From: Candidatus Heimdallarchaeota archaeon
GTDB lineage: Archaea > Asgardarchaeota > Heimdallarchaeia > Hodarchaeales > Hodarchaeaceae
Reading direction: 5' to 3'
Length of the DNA stretch: 64,000 nt
Assembly: GCA_019057635.1 (NCBI GenBank)
Contig: DXJL01000133.1
Span: 1 to 64,000 of the forward strand
Shown here: in pieces, positions 39,066 to 48,884 of the stretch
How positions within the stretch are numbered: the first letter of the stretch is position 1
How the letters are laid out: every line of letters begins with the position of its first letter
Notes under the pieces: model-generated
What the model saw: only the letters and a program-made list of their open reading frames with translations
Told to the model about the DNA's origin: nothing
The model's database searches: none
Program-made: the position numbers and the translations under genes

Positions 39066-40670
39066 ATGGCTATAATTAAATCTAAAGTAGATGTGAAATC
39101 GTCGGATTTTCAAGAAAATTATAATCATTTTCAGAAGATTCTTGAAAATCATCAAGAGATTCTTGAATCAGTAAGATCAGGTAACCCCAAAGCAATGGAA
39201 AAGCATCTTGGAAGAGGGAAAATTCCTGCACGTCAACGTATAAAACTAATCCTTGATCCTGATACACCATTTATGGAATTGAGTTCATTAGCTGCTTACA
39301 ACTTATATGATAATGCTGCCCCGTATGCAGGAATTGTAACTGGTATTGGTTTAGTGGCAGGGAGAGAAATTATGTTTATTGCTAATGATGCGACCATCAA
39401 AGGGGGCACCTATTTTCCAATGACTGTGAAGAAACATCTACGTGCCCAAGAAATTGCAGAACAAAACAATCTTCCGTGTGTGTATTTAGTTGATTCTGGT
39501 GGGGCATTTCTACCTCTTCAAGCTGAAGTATTCCCCGATAAAGAACACTTTGGAAGAATATTTTATAACCAAGCCCAGATGTCATCAAAAGCTATACCAC
39601 AAATAAGTGTGGTCATGGGATCGTGTACAGCTGGGGGAGCATATGTTCCCGCAATGTCAGATGAAACAGTTATTGTGAAAGGAACAGGTACTATCTTTCT
39701 AGGTGGACCTCCACTTGTCAAAGCAGCTACAGGCGAAGAAGTTTCTGCTGAAGATTTAGGTGGAGCTGATGTCCATTGTCGTACCTCCGGGGTTGCTGAT
39801 CATTATGCAACTAATGATGAACATGCATTACGGGTAACACGTAATATCATTGAACATCTCAATTTACCTCCGAAAACAACTCTTGATTTTAAAGCACCAG
39901 AACCTCCATTATACGAAATAGACGAAATTTATGGTATTCTACCCAAAGATGTCCGACAAGCTTACGATGTTCATGAGATCATTGCTCGATTAGTCGATGG
40001 ATCCCGCTTTCACGAATTTAAAGCATTATATGGATCCACCCTTATTTGTGGATTTGCTCGTATAATGGGATACCCAGTTGGGATACTAGCAAATAATGGT
40101 GTGTTATTCTCAGAAAGTGCATTGAAGGGTACTCATTTCATTAATTTATGTACGCATCGGAAATTACCTTTGATCTTCTTACAAAACATTACTGGATTTA
40201 TAGTTGGGAGTGAAGCAGAATCTGGAGGAATTGCGAAAGACGGCGCTAAGCTTGTTATGGCGGTAAGTAATGCTCAAGTACCAAAATTTACGATCATAAT
40301 TGGTGGATCCTACGGTGCGGGAAATTATGGTATGGCGGGTAGGGCATATTCACCACGATTTTTATTCATGTGGCCAAACGCTAGGATCTCTGTCATGGGA
40401 GGAGAACAGGCAGCTAATGTATTAGCTACCGTCAAAGAAACCCAATTTGCTGCGCAGGGAAAAACTTTGTCTCCTGAACAACGGGAGGAAATTATGAAAC
40501 CCATTCTTGCTAAGTACAATAAGGAATCAAGTGCTTACTATAGTACAGGTCGTTTATGGGATGATGGTATTATCGACCCCGCAGACACCCGCATCATACT
40601 GGCATTATGTATATCGGCTTCTTTGAATGCAGATATTCCTGATACGAAATATGGTGTCTTCCGTATGTAG
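39066..40670 (+). CDS. mccB: Acyl-CoA carboxylase carboxyltransferase subunit, methylcrotonyl-CoA carboxylase beta type
   Basis: 534 aa; [144 protein letters not shown]. Confidence 0.93.
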   Translation: MAIIKSKVDVKSSDFQENYNHFQKILENHQEILESVRSGNPKAMEKHLGRGKIPARQRIKLILDPDTPFMELSSLAAYNLYDNAAPYAGIVTGIGLVAGREIMFIANDATIKGGTYFPMTVKKHLRAQEIAEQNNLPCVYLVDSGGAFLPLQAEVFPDKEHFGRIFYNQAQMSSKAIPQISVVMGSCTAGGAYVPAMSDETVIVKGTGTIFLGGPPLVKAATGEEVSAEDLGGADVHCRTSGVADHYATNDEHALRVTRNIIEHLNLPPKTTLDFKAPEPPLYEIDEIYGILPKDVRQAYDVHEIIARLVDGSRFHEFKALYGSTLICGFARIMGYPVGILANNGVLFSESALKGTHFINLCTHRKLPLIFLQNITGFIVGSEAESGGIAKDGAKLVMAVSNAQVPKFTIIIGGSYGAGNYGMAGRAYSPRFLFMWPNARISVMGGEQAANVLATVKETQFAAQGKTLSPEQREEIMKPILAKYNKESSAYYSTGRLWDDGIIDPADTRIILALCISASLNADIPDTKYGVFRM

Positions 40671-40693
40671 TTAGAGGATTGGAAGGAATTCTA

Positions 40694-41506
40694 ATGACAC
40701 AATATGAAACCATTACTTCAGAAGAGTTAGATCATGTCTGTATCATTACACTGAATCGTGCAAAAGTTCATAATGCATTCAATCCTCAAATGATCTCCGA
40801 ACTTACCTCTGAATTCGCTAAACAAAATAATAACTCTACTATAAGGGCTATAATTCTAACTGGAGCTGGAAAATCCTTTTCTGCTGGCGCTGACCTAGTT
40901 TATATGGAGGCTAGCAAGGATTTCACATTGGAAGAAAATCAACAAGATGCAGTAAAGCTAGAGAAACTCTTTCACACAATTTACCAATCTTCCAAGCCTG
41001 TTGTTGGTAGAATTAATGGTGCGGCCTTTGGTGGAGGTGTTGGACTCGTAGCACTCTGTGATATAGCCATTGCGATAGAACGGGCAGTCTTTGCGTTTTC
41101 CGAAGTAAATCTAGGCATAATGCCTGCTGTGATTAGTCCGTATGTAATACCTAAAATTGGGTATTCAAATGCTACAAGATATTTCTTAACTGGTGAGCGT
41201 ATGGATGCATTAACTGCCATGAGGATTGGACTGATACATGAGGTTGCAATGGATCAGAATGAGTTGAATCAGAAAGTTATAGCCATTATTAGTCATCTTC
41301 TCACTAGTGGGCCATTAGCTATGTCTCAAATAAAGGAAATTCTTGATAAAAATAAAACAGAAAGTTTTGAAAGTGTTAGACCTTATTTAATAGAGAAAAT
41401 TGCTCAAATAAGGACCTCACCTGAAGGAAAAGAAGGTTTAAAGGCATTTTTGGAAAAACGAACCCCTAAATGGAAAAAAGATGAATGGGAAGGACTGGAA
41501 ACTTAA
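40694..41506 (+). CDS. Enoyl-CoA hydratase/isomerase family (candidate methylglutaconyl-CoA hydratase)
   Basis: LTGAGKSFSAGADLVYMEA, GRINGAAFGGGVGLVALCDIAIA. ATG 40694 preceded by GGAAGG is a better start than TTG 40679. Confidence 0.9.
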   Translation: MTQYETITSEELDHVCIITLNRAKVHNAFNPQMISELTSEFAKQNNNSTIRAIILTGAGKSFSAGADLVYMEASKDFTLEENQQDAVKLEKLFHTIYQSSKPVVGRINGAAFGGGVGLVALCDIAIAIERAVFAFSEVNLGIMPAVISPYVIPKIGYSNATRYFLTGERMDALTAMRIGLIHEVAMDQNELNQKVIAIISHLLTSGPLAMSQIKEILDKNKTESFESVRPYLIEKIAQIRTSPEGKEGLKAFLEKRTPKWKKDEWEGLET

Positions 41507-42368
41507 AAATCTCGTAGAACTAAATTCGTTGGTAGTAAAAGTGGTCGATAAGCTCGATTACGATCTAATAAAGCCCAAAAAGGCCTCTCTTCCACATTTA
41601 GTGTTTATACATGGTGCTGGTGGTGATAAAAGCCAGTGGGATTCACAAATTGATTTTTTATCAGGAAAGGGATATGGAGTTCTCACGATAAGTTTACCAA
41701 ATCATGGAAAAAGCATATCAGAACCTAATGTTTCTCTTACTCAAGATTCTGATGGTAGGAAATCGCTAATTAATGACTATACAAATGATATTGTTGGATT
41801 GATATCATTCTTAGAGTTACAAAATTACAGTCTTGTAGGACACTCAATGGGAGGAGCCATTGTCTTAAACTTCGTCCTCCTAGCTGATAGAGGCGTAGTC
41901 AATGATTCTCAACCTTTACCTAGAACAATATTTCTTATTGGTACTGGAGCTAAATTGAATGTTGCACCAGTTTTTTTCGATTTACTTAAGGGTGATTTCA
42001 ATGAGGCCCTAAAATTGATGAATAAATTTAGCTACGGATCAAAGGCAGATCGATCTATAAAGCTCAAAAATCAGAATATACTCACAAATAATGGTGTTAA
42101 CGTATTATATGATGATCTTGAGGCTTGTCGACATTTTGATGTGAGAGAGGATCTAAAGTATATTAAAATTCCAACAGTCATTATTTGCGGTGACCAAGAT
42201 CAAATGACTCCCCCCAAATTCTCACAATATCTCAATGAAAATATCTCTAAGTCTCAGCTTTTCCTCATACCCGATACAGGGCATTTTGTTTTTCAAGAGT
42301 CACCAACTCAAGTAAATAAAATTATTCACAACACAATTATTTCTGGAATGGATAATTATGACGGATGA
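41481..42368 (+). CDS. Alpha/beta hydrolase
   Basis: LVFIHGAGGDKSQWDSQI, LVGHSMGGAIVLNF, PTVIICGDQDQMTPP, IPDTGHFVFQE. Confidence 0.93.
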   Translation: MNGKDWKLKNLVELNSLVVKVVDKLDYDLIKPKKASLPHLVFIHGAGGDKSQWDSQIDFLSGKGYGVLTISLPNHGKSISEPNVSLTQDSDGRKSLINDYTNDIVGLISFLELQNYSLVGHSMGGAIVLNFVLLADRGVVNDSQPLPRTIFLIGTGAKLNVAPVFFDLLKGDFNEALKLMNKFSYGSKADRSIKLKNQNILTNNGVNVLYDDLEACRHFDVREDLKYIKIPTVIICGDQDQMTPPKFSQYLNENISKSQLFLIPDTGHFVFQESPTQVNKIIHNTIISGMDNYDG

Positions 42369-43254
42369 AACATTATTTCAGAAACTTGGATTTTCCCCTG
42401 AAGATAAAGTAGTAATTTTTCATATTGATGATGTGGGTTTTTCACATGCAGCGAATGTAGCGGCTTTTGAGTGCTTAGATTTTGGAATTGCTTCTTGCGG
42501 GTCAGTTATTGTTCCAGCACCTTGGTTTCTAGAGGTTGCAGCAATTGCAAAAACAAACCCTCAGTATGACATTGGTGTTCATTTAACCTTAACCTCTGAA
42601 TACTCCACATATAGGTGGCGGGCATTAAGTAGTGTAGAAACCAAAACTGGATTATTAGCAGAGGATAGATGTCTTTGGAAAACTGCAGAAGAAGCAATAT
42701 CAAATGTTACAGCCGAAGCAGCAGAAATTGAGATGCGTACACAAATAGATTATGCACTACAATCTGGGATAGATGTGACGCATATAGATACTCACATGGG
42801 AACAGTCATGGATCCTAAGTTCATACAATCCTATCTAACTCTTTCGGATGAATATAAAATTCCTGCTTTTCTCCCAAAACTTTCAAAGGAAGAATTATTC
42901 TTGATGGGATTAGGGGAATATGTAGATATCTATCAAGATTTATTGGAATCACTCGAATCAAATGGGTTCCCATTAGTAGATCATATGATAATAGAGACTG
43001 GAGGAGTTTACCCAAACAAAAGCCAATACTATCACGAGCTCCTAAAAGAATTACAACCTGGATTAACACATTTACTCTTCCATCCAGCAAAAATGAGTCA
43101 TGAATTAAAATCAATAGCTCCTGATTCTGCAGAATGGCGTAATCAAGATTACGAAGCCTTTACGGATGTTTATCTTCGCGATCGTGTCAAAGAGCTTGAT
43201 ATAACAGTTATTGGCTATCGTGAAATTCGAGATATAATACGAAAACAAAAATAG
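42358..43254 (+). CDS. ChbG/YdjC-family carbohydrate deacetylase-like protein
   Basis: VIFHIDDVGFSHAANVAAFECLDFGIASCGSVIVPAPWF, DIGVHLTLTSEY, VTHIDTHMGTV. Confidence 0.9.
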   Translation: MTDETLFQKLGFSPEDKVVIFHIDDVGFSHAANVAAFECLDFGIASCGSVIVPAPWFLEVAAIAKTNPQYDIGVHLTLTSEYSTYRWRALSSVETKTGLLAEDRCLWKTAEEAISNVTAEAAEIEMRTQIDYALQSGIDVTHIDTHMGTVMDPKFIQSYLTLSDEYKIPAFLPKLSKEELFLMGLGEYVDIYQDLLESLESNGFPLVDHMIIETGGVYPNKSQYYHELLKELQPGLTHLLFHPAKMSHELKSIAPDSAEWRNQDYEAFTDVYLRDRVKELDITVIGYREIRDIIRKQK

Positions 43255-43278
43255 CTTAGGTTTAATAGGGCGGATTTC

Positions 43279-44577
43279 ATGCCTAAAACTAAGGTATTGT
43301 CAATGTTTAGTGTTTTAGAAATTCGTTTTGTCGATATTCATGGTAAACTTAAAGCAATGAATGTCCCTGTCAACATTCATGACCTTCAAACGGCTCAATC
43401 AGATCCAATTTTCACCGAAGGAGCGAACGTAGATGGTAGTTCCATTGCTGGATTTACTCCTCTTGAAAATTCTGACCTACATTTAATACCAGAGGCAGAT
43501 AGTATAATTGAGCTTTCTTATACAGAAGAACCAAAAATTGCAGTTATGTGTGAGGTTCGTCAGCATAATGAAATTTTTGTGGGAGATACTCGTTCACGTC
43601 TAAAGGCCGTTATTGATGAAAAATTAACCTCTCGGGGATGGAAGCTAAAAGTTGGCCCAGAACCTGAATTTTTTCTATTAAAAGATAACAAACCAGTCGA
43701 CACTGGAAAATATGCAGACATTTTTCCTAATGCCATCGCAGAGGGGGTCATTAAACGTTTTCCCTCTCATTTAGAAAAAGCTGGAATCACCTGTAAAGTG
43801 CATCATCATGAGGTAGGTTCAGGACAATATGAGATTGAGATAAAACATTCCGAGGCATTATTTACAGCAGATTCGATTGTCACCTACAAGGCTATCGTGA
43901 GAGCCTTGGCAGCAAAAATAGGTTATTCTGCTACTTTTATGCCTAAACCATTTGGAGACGCAAATGGGAACGGTATGCATTTCCATCTCTCACTCTGGGA
44001 AGGTGAGGACAATCTATTTGCGACAGAAAAACCAAGTGAAATATCAATTGTTGGACAACAATTTATGGCTGGAATACTTGATCATGCGGAAGCTTTAACT
44101 GTAATAGTAGCACCCACAGTGAATTCGTTCAAACGGCTGGTCCCTGGGTTTGAAGCACCAGTTTATATTGCATGGGCACCCTTAAATAGATCGGCATTAT
44201 GTCGTGTCCCAATGTTCCAAGATCCACATACTGCTCGGTTTGAATATCGTTGTCCCGATCCAAGTTCCAATCCTTATTTAGCATTAACAGCTGTGATTGC
44301 CGCGGGTGTAGATGGTATTGATCGTAAGCTAGAACTTCCTCCTCTCGTCAAATCAAACATCTTTAAACTGACCTCTGAAGAGCGAGATGAGTTAGGAATA
44401 AAAAATCTTCCAGGAAATCTCTTCCAAGCCCTCACCTGTCTGAAGAATGATCGTATTATTCAAGAAGCTCTGGGAACACATATTTTCAATCATTTCCTCA
44501 AGATTAAGAAAAAGGAATGGCTACAATATTCAACACAAGTTACCGATTGGGATTGGAAGGAATATATTGACGTTTAA
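43279..44577 (+). CDS. Glutamine synthetase family protein
   Basis: IRFVDIHGKLKAMNVPV, VDGSSIAGFTPLENSDLHLIPE, GPEPEFFL, EVGSGQYEIEIKH, FMPKPFGDANGNGMHFHLSLW, RSALCRVP, FEYRCPDPSSNPYLA. Confidence 0.92.
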   Translation: MPKTKVLSMFSVLEIRFVDIHGKLKAMNVPVNIHDLQTAQSDPIFTEGANVDGSSIAGFTPLENSDLHLIPEADSIIELSYTEEPKIAVMCEVRQHNEIFVGDTRSRLKAVIDEKLTSRGWKLKVGPEPEFFLLKDNKPVDTGKYADIFPNAIAEGVIKRFPSHLEKAGITCKVHHHEVGSGQYEIEIKHSEALFTADSIVTYKAIVRALAAKIGYSATFMPKPFGDANGNGMHFHLSLWEGEDNLFATEKPSEISIVGQQFMAGILDHAEALTVIVAPTVNSFKRLVPGFEAPVYIAWAPLNRSALCRVPMFQDPHTARFEYRCPDPSSNPYLALTAVIAAGVDGIDRKLELPPLVKSNIFKLTSEERDELGIKNLPGNLFQALTCLKNDRIIQEALGTHIFNHFLKIKKKEWLQYSTQVTDWDWKEYIDV

Positions 44578-44586
44578 AAAATAGTA

Positions 44587-45426
44587 GTGAGTATATTGAA
44601 ATTTCGAGTAGCATTAGCCCAGACTCATTCACATCAAGCAGATCCCACATCCAATTTACAGATCATTTCTGAAATTTGTGAAAAGATAGATTTTGACGAA
44701 GAGATACCTACTATTGTAGTTTTTCCTGAATTATCAGTAACAGGCTATTTGATGCATGATGATGTATATCAACTGGCAGAACCAATTCCGTCTGGGCCGT
44801 TTAGTCAGGAATTAGCTCGTATATCACAAAAAAATAGTTGTTATTTAATTGCAGGTATGCCAGAGTCCTCTATCCCGGGATTATTATACAACACTGCAGT
44901 AATGTTTGGTCCAGAGGGTTTTATTGGAAAAAGTCGCAAAATATTTCTACCTAATCATTCTGTCTTTAACGAAAGACGATATTTCAGAAGTTCTCCGACA
45001 ATAAACGTAATGGACACTCCGATGGGAAAGATCGGAATGCAAATTTGTTATGATATCTTTAGTCCAGAAATTACACGTGCTCATGCTCTCTTGGGAGCGC
45101 ACACGAGCATTTGTATCTCTGCATCTCCAGGTGTACGAAGACAATATTTTGAAACATTTATCCCTGCAAGAGCAATGGAGAATACTATTAATTTTGTTTA
45201 TGTAAACCAATCTGGAATTCAAGACGATTTGATATTCTGGGGAGGATCAGAGGTTCGTTCCGCTACAGGAAAACAAATCGCAAAACTTGAATATAATAAG
45301 CCTGATTTTGAGGTTTGTACACTATCAACAGATAGCTCACAGAGTGCCAAAAATTTTGTACCTACCTTGAAGGATTTACCCTCTTGGATATTTAAAACGA
45401 TAGAAGAGAGTTACTATGACATCTAA
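44587..45426 (+). CDS. Stand-alone glutaminase subunit of glutamine-dependent NAD+ synthetase (nitrilase fold)
   Basis: E/K/C triad VFPELSVTGY, SRKIFLPNHSVFNERRYF, MQICYDIFSPE; KxxLPNxxVFxExRYF is characteristic of the NadE glutaminase domain. Confidence 0.85.
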   Translation: MSILKFRVALAQTHSHQADPTSNLQIISEICEKIDFDEEIPTIVVFPELSVTGYLMHDDVYQLAEPIPSGPFSQELARISQKNSCYLIAGMPESSIPGLLYNTAVMFGPEGFIGKSRKIFLPNHSVFNERRYFRSSPTINVMDTPMGKIGMQICYDIFSPEITRAHALLGAHTSICISASPGVRRQYFETFIPARAMENTINFVYVNQSGIQDDLIFWGGSEVRSATGKQIAKLEYNKPDFEVCTLSTDSSQSAKNFVPTLKDLPSWIFKTIEESYYDI

Positions 45427-46273
45427 AACAAGAATTCGCAGTATACCCTCTCTTGATGTTACTGTGACTAGCAAGCTTATTCAAGATTTCATAAAGATAC
45501 GAGTGACTGAAGCTGGAGCAGAAGGAGTGGTAATTGGATTAAGTGGAGGAATAGATTCGGCAGTAGTTGTTACTCTTGCTGCTAAGATCTTAGGGTCAAA
45601 AAATGTCATTCCAATCTTTCTACAGAATATTAATTCTTCTGAAGCTGATATTACAGATATTAAAGCCCTGTGTAAAAAACTAAAGCTTGACCTAATCCAA
45701 TATAACATTCAAGGAGTTATCGACCAATTTGCAGAAAGCATTAGCGAAACAGAAGATTCTTCAGAATTAGCATGGATGAATATTAAGCCTAGGCTTTTAC
45801 AAACATACCTTTATTTTCATGCTAATAAGAATAATTATTTAGTCTGTGGAGCTGGTAATAAAAGCGAGATAATGATTGGATATTTTACTAAGTATGGTGA
45901 TGGTGGCGTTGATATCCTCCCCATTGGAGATGTTTACAAAACTCATGTTTATCAACTTGCAGAGTATCTAAAACTACCTAAATCAATTCTAAAAAAGGCC
46001 CCGAGTGCAGGATTAACTAAAGGGCAAACAGATGAAGCTGAAATCGGTATGAGCTATACAGAACTTGATTCAGTCTTATATGGCCTAGAAATATTTCAAA
46101 CTGATGAACAAATTACCGAACTTACCCAGATTCCACCTTCAACGATTAAAAAAGTCAGATCTATGATTTATAAAAGTGAACATAAACGACGAGGCCCCAT
46201 TTTATTCAAATTGGGGGTAAGAACGCCCAGTATGGATTGGCGTATACCTTTAATAAAACCCAAACATATCTGA
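45416..46273 (+). CDS. nadE: NAD+ synthase
   Basis: VVIGLSGGIDSAVVVTLA, GAGNKSEIMIGYFTKYGDGGVDILPIGDVYKTHV, KKAPSAGLTKGQTDEAEIGMSYTELD; overlaps the glutaminase gene by 11 bp. Confidence 0.95.
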   Translation: MTSKTRIRSIPSLDVTVTSKLIQDFIKIRVTEAGAEGVVIGLSGGIDSAVVVTLAAKILGSKNVIPIFLQNINSSEADITDIKALCKKLKLDLIQYNIQGVIDQFAESISETEDSSELAWMNIKPRLLQTYLYFHANKNNYLVCGAGNKSEIMIGYFTKYGDGGVDILPIGDVYKTHVYQLAEYLKLPKSILKKAPSAGLTKGQTDEAEIGMSYTELDSVLYGLEIFQTDEQITELTQIPPSTIKKVRSMIYKSEHKRRGPILFKLGVRTPSMDWRIPLIKPKHI

Positions 46274-46310
46274 ATTACTTAAGAACAATTGTCCACTACT
46301 AGGTGCAAAT

Positions 46311-47072
46311 ATGTGTCGTCTTCTTGGGATTTATGGCTCAGTAAATCCTTGGCAGAAAATTCTGAGTGATTTTCAAGAATTATCAGAGAAGGGAAAAATC
46401 CCAAGTATTCCGAATGTGCTACCAGGCCACAAGGATGGATGGGGAATGGCCTGTTCTAAACACGATGACTCAGGAATGGTTTTAGTAGGTAAATATCTCG
46501 GTTCTGCACGAGAAGCTCCAGAGTATAAAGAAAAGGTTCAATCTTTTCAAAGTCAACCACATACCTTTCTGTGCCATTTAAGGAAAGCAAGCCCGAGCAT
46601 TCCGATTTCTTTACCAAATAGTCATCCTTTTCTTTTTGCAGGCTGGGCATTTGTCCATAATGGCACAGTTTACAAGGCAGAAAAATTGGAAAAAGCCTCT
46701 ATATTCCAAATGACATCTGATAATTCCGATTCAGAGTTTTTATTCCATTATTTACTGACACATATATTGAAAGAAGAAAGTATAGAACATAGAATAGAGA
46801 GATTGATTGAGAGTCTCTTGAAATTTGATTTAAAATTCTCATCACTCAACTCTATGTTAAGTAATGGATCAGAAATGTTTGTTATTCGCTATGCTGCTGA
46901 ACACCATGATTATTTCACACTGTTTTATAATGAAACTGGTTCAGGGGTAATTGTTAGTTCTGAACCAATAGGTGTGCAAGAAGCTCGAGAAGAAAGCTGG
47001 ACTGAGATGCCAAACCGAAGCGTTTTATCTATCTTCAGTGATCCCCCTAAAGTAAAATTGACCAAATTCTAA
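46311..47072 (+). CDS. Class II glutamine amidotransferase (YafJ-like)
   Basis: MCRLLGIYGS (Cys2), GHKDGWGMAC, FLCHLRKASP, NSHPFLFAGWAFVHNGTV. Confidence 0.93.
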   Translation: MCRLLGIYGSVNPWQKILSDFQELSEKGKIPSIPNVLPGHKDGWGMACSKHDDSGMVLVGKYLGSAREAPEYKEKVQSFQSQPHTFLCHLRKASPSIPISLPNSHPFLFAGWAFVHNGTVYKAEKLEKASIFQMTSDNSDSEFLFHYLLTHILKEESIEHRIERLIESLLKFDLKFSSLNSMLSNGSEMFVIRYAAEHHDYFTLFYNETGSGVIVSSEPIGVQEAREESWTEMPNRSVLSIFSDPPKVKLTKF

Positions 47073-47078
47073 ATTATA

Positions 47079-48854
47079 TCATGGTTCAATCTTTGCTCGA
47101 ATTCTCATTAAGCCTGTACCAATATTCTTCTGTTTTTGAATGGTAAATGTACCAATTTCTTTGGTGTTTTTTACATGAGGACCTGTGCAAATCTCTTTGG
47201 AAAAATTTCCAACTGAATATACAGAAACTTTGGTTTGGTATTTATCCTCAAAGAATCCTAGTGCCCCACTTGCCTTTGCTTCTTTAGGGGTAAGGATTTC
47301 GCTTGTAACTGCTAGTCCCTCTTTGATCTTTTTGTTCACAAGTTGTTCTACTTTCTCGATTTCTGATGGTGAAAGTTTTTCAGAATGAGTGAAATCGAAT
47401 CTTGTTCTTTCTGGGGTAATGTTACTACCTTTTTGTTCAACATGATTCCCTAACACATCTCTTAATGCTTGTTGCAACAGATGAGTTGCTGTATGCAGTC
47501 GAGTTGTTTTTTCTGTATGATCAGAAAGGCCACTTTTGAAGGTCCCTGATGTTGCTTTCCGTGATAGATCTTTATGATGGGCAAATTCTTCTTGAAATGC
47601 TTGTGTGTCAATTGTAATATTCTTTTCTTTAGCGATTTCCAACGTCATTTCTAGTGGGAAACCGAAAGATGTGAATAGAAGAAATGCATCTTGACCTGTT
47701 AATGTCCCTGTTTCATCTAATATTTTACCCAAACGTTTAAGTCCACGTTTTAATGTGGTAGAAAACTTATTTTCTTCTTGGGTTAAATTATTCATAATAA
47801 AATTCTTATTTCTTTCTAGTTCGAGATAGATATCTGAATATAAACTCATGACAATTTCTGCCAGTGTAGGGAGAAAGCGTTGTTTAATATTCAACAGATT
47901 CCCTTGACGAATAATCCCTCGAATAAACCTTCGAAGGACGTAACCCTGCCCTAAATTCGAGGGGGAGACATTTTTGTCATCTCCTAATATAAAGGTAGCA
48001 GATCTTATGTGATCTGCAATAATGTTGATTGATTTACGTTGTTCTTCAGTAGGTTCAGTCATAATTTTTGCAAATCGTTTTATACGATCATTAATGGGTT
48101 GAATTGTATCTATTTCATGAATAGTTGTTGCACCATTAAGTACAGCAATTGTACGTTCAATACCCATTCCTGTATCTACATTATGTTGAGCTAATTTTCC
48201 AAACGAACCATCTGCTAACTTATTATAGCTCATAAAAACATCATTCCAGATTTCAAAGTATTTTCCACAATGACAGCCAGGACGACATGTCTTTGAGCAG
48301 GGGTTTTTTCCCGTATCGAAAAACATCTCCGTGTCAGGACCACAAGGTCCTGTAGAACCCGCTGGACCCCACCAGTTATCCTCACGAGGGAGAAAATAGA
48401 TTCGATCATCGGGAATACCCATTTTACGCCATATTGCGGCGGATTCCTCATCTCTCGGTGCATCTTTATCCCCCTCGAACACTGTAACTGATAATCGATC
48501 AGGATCTATACCTAACCAATCAGGTGAAGTTAAGAATTCCCAACTCATTGAAATGGCTTCTTCTTTGAAATAATCACCTAATGACCAATTTCCTAACATT
48601 TCAAAGAATGTAAGATGCGTAGGATCACCTACTTCATCAATATCTCGAGTACGGATACATTTCTGGCTATTAGTAATGCGTTTACCTGAAGGATGAGGTT
48701 CTCCAGTAAAATAAACCTGTAATGGATGCATCCCTGCGGTTGTAAAAAGGACAGTTGGATCATTTTCTGGAAAAATAGATGCTGAAGGAATTATTACATG
48801 ATTTCTTTCCTTGAAAAATTGTAAATACTTTTCCCTTAAGGTTTTCGAATCCAT
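47079..48854 (-). CDS. alaS: Alanyl-tRNA synthetase, short form lacking C-Ala domain
   Basis: 591 aa; FTTAGMHPLQVYFTGEPHPSGKRITNSQKCIRTRDIDEVGDPTHLTFFEMLGNWSLGDYFKEEAI, GPCGPDTEMFFD; editing motifs HTATHLL and CTGPHVKNT; ends right after the SAD domain. Confidence 0.95.
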   Translation of the reverse strand: MDSKTLREKYLQFFKERNHVIIPSASIFPENDPTVLFTTAGMHPLQVYFTGEPHPSGKRITNSQKCIRTRDIDEVGDPTHLTFFEMLGNWSLGDYFKEEAISMSWEFLTSPDWLGIDPDRLSVTVFEGDKDAPRDEESAAIWRKMGIPDDRIYFLPREDNWWGPAGSTGPCGPDTEMFFDTGKNPCSKTCRPGCHCGKYFEIWNDVFMSYNKLADGSFGKLAQHNVDTGMGIERTIAVLNGATTIHEIDTIQPINDRIKRFAKIMTEPTEEQRKSINIIADHIRSATFILGDDKNVSPSNLGQGYVLRRFIRGIIRQGNLLNIKQRFLPTLAEIVMSLYSDIYLELERNKNFIMNNLTQEENKFSTTLKRGLKRLGKILDETGTLTGQDAFLLFTSFGFPLEMTLEIAKEKNITIDTQAFQEEFAHHKDLSRKATSGTFKSGLSDHTEKTTRLHTATHLLQQALRDVLGNHVEQKGSNITPERTRFDFTHSEKLSPSEIEKVEQLVNKKIKEGLAVTSEILTPKEAKASGALGFFEDKYQTKVSVYSVGNFSKEICTGPHVKNTKEIGTFTIQKQKNIGTGLMRIRAKIEP

Positions 48855-48884
48855 TGCTAGTCTACTCTTTGATCGTATATTTAA

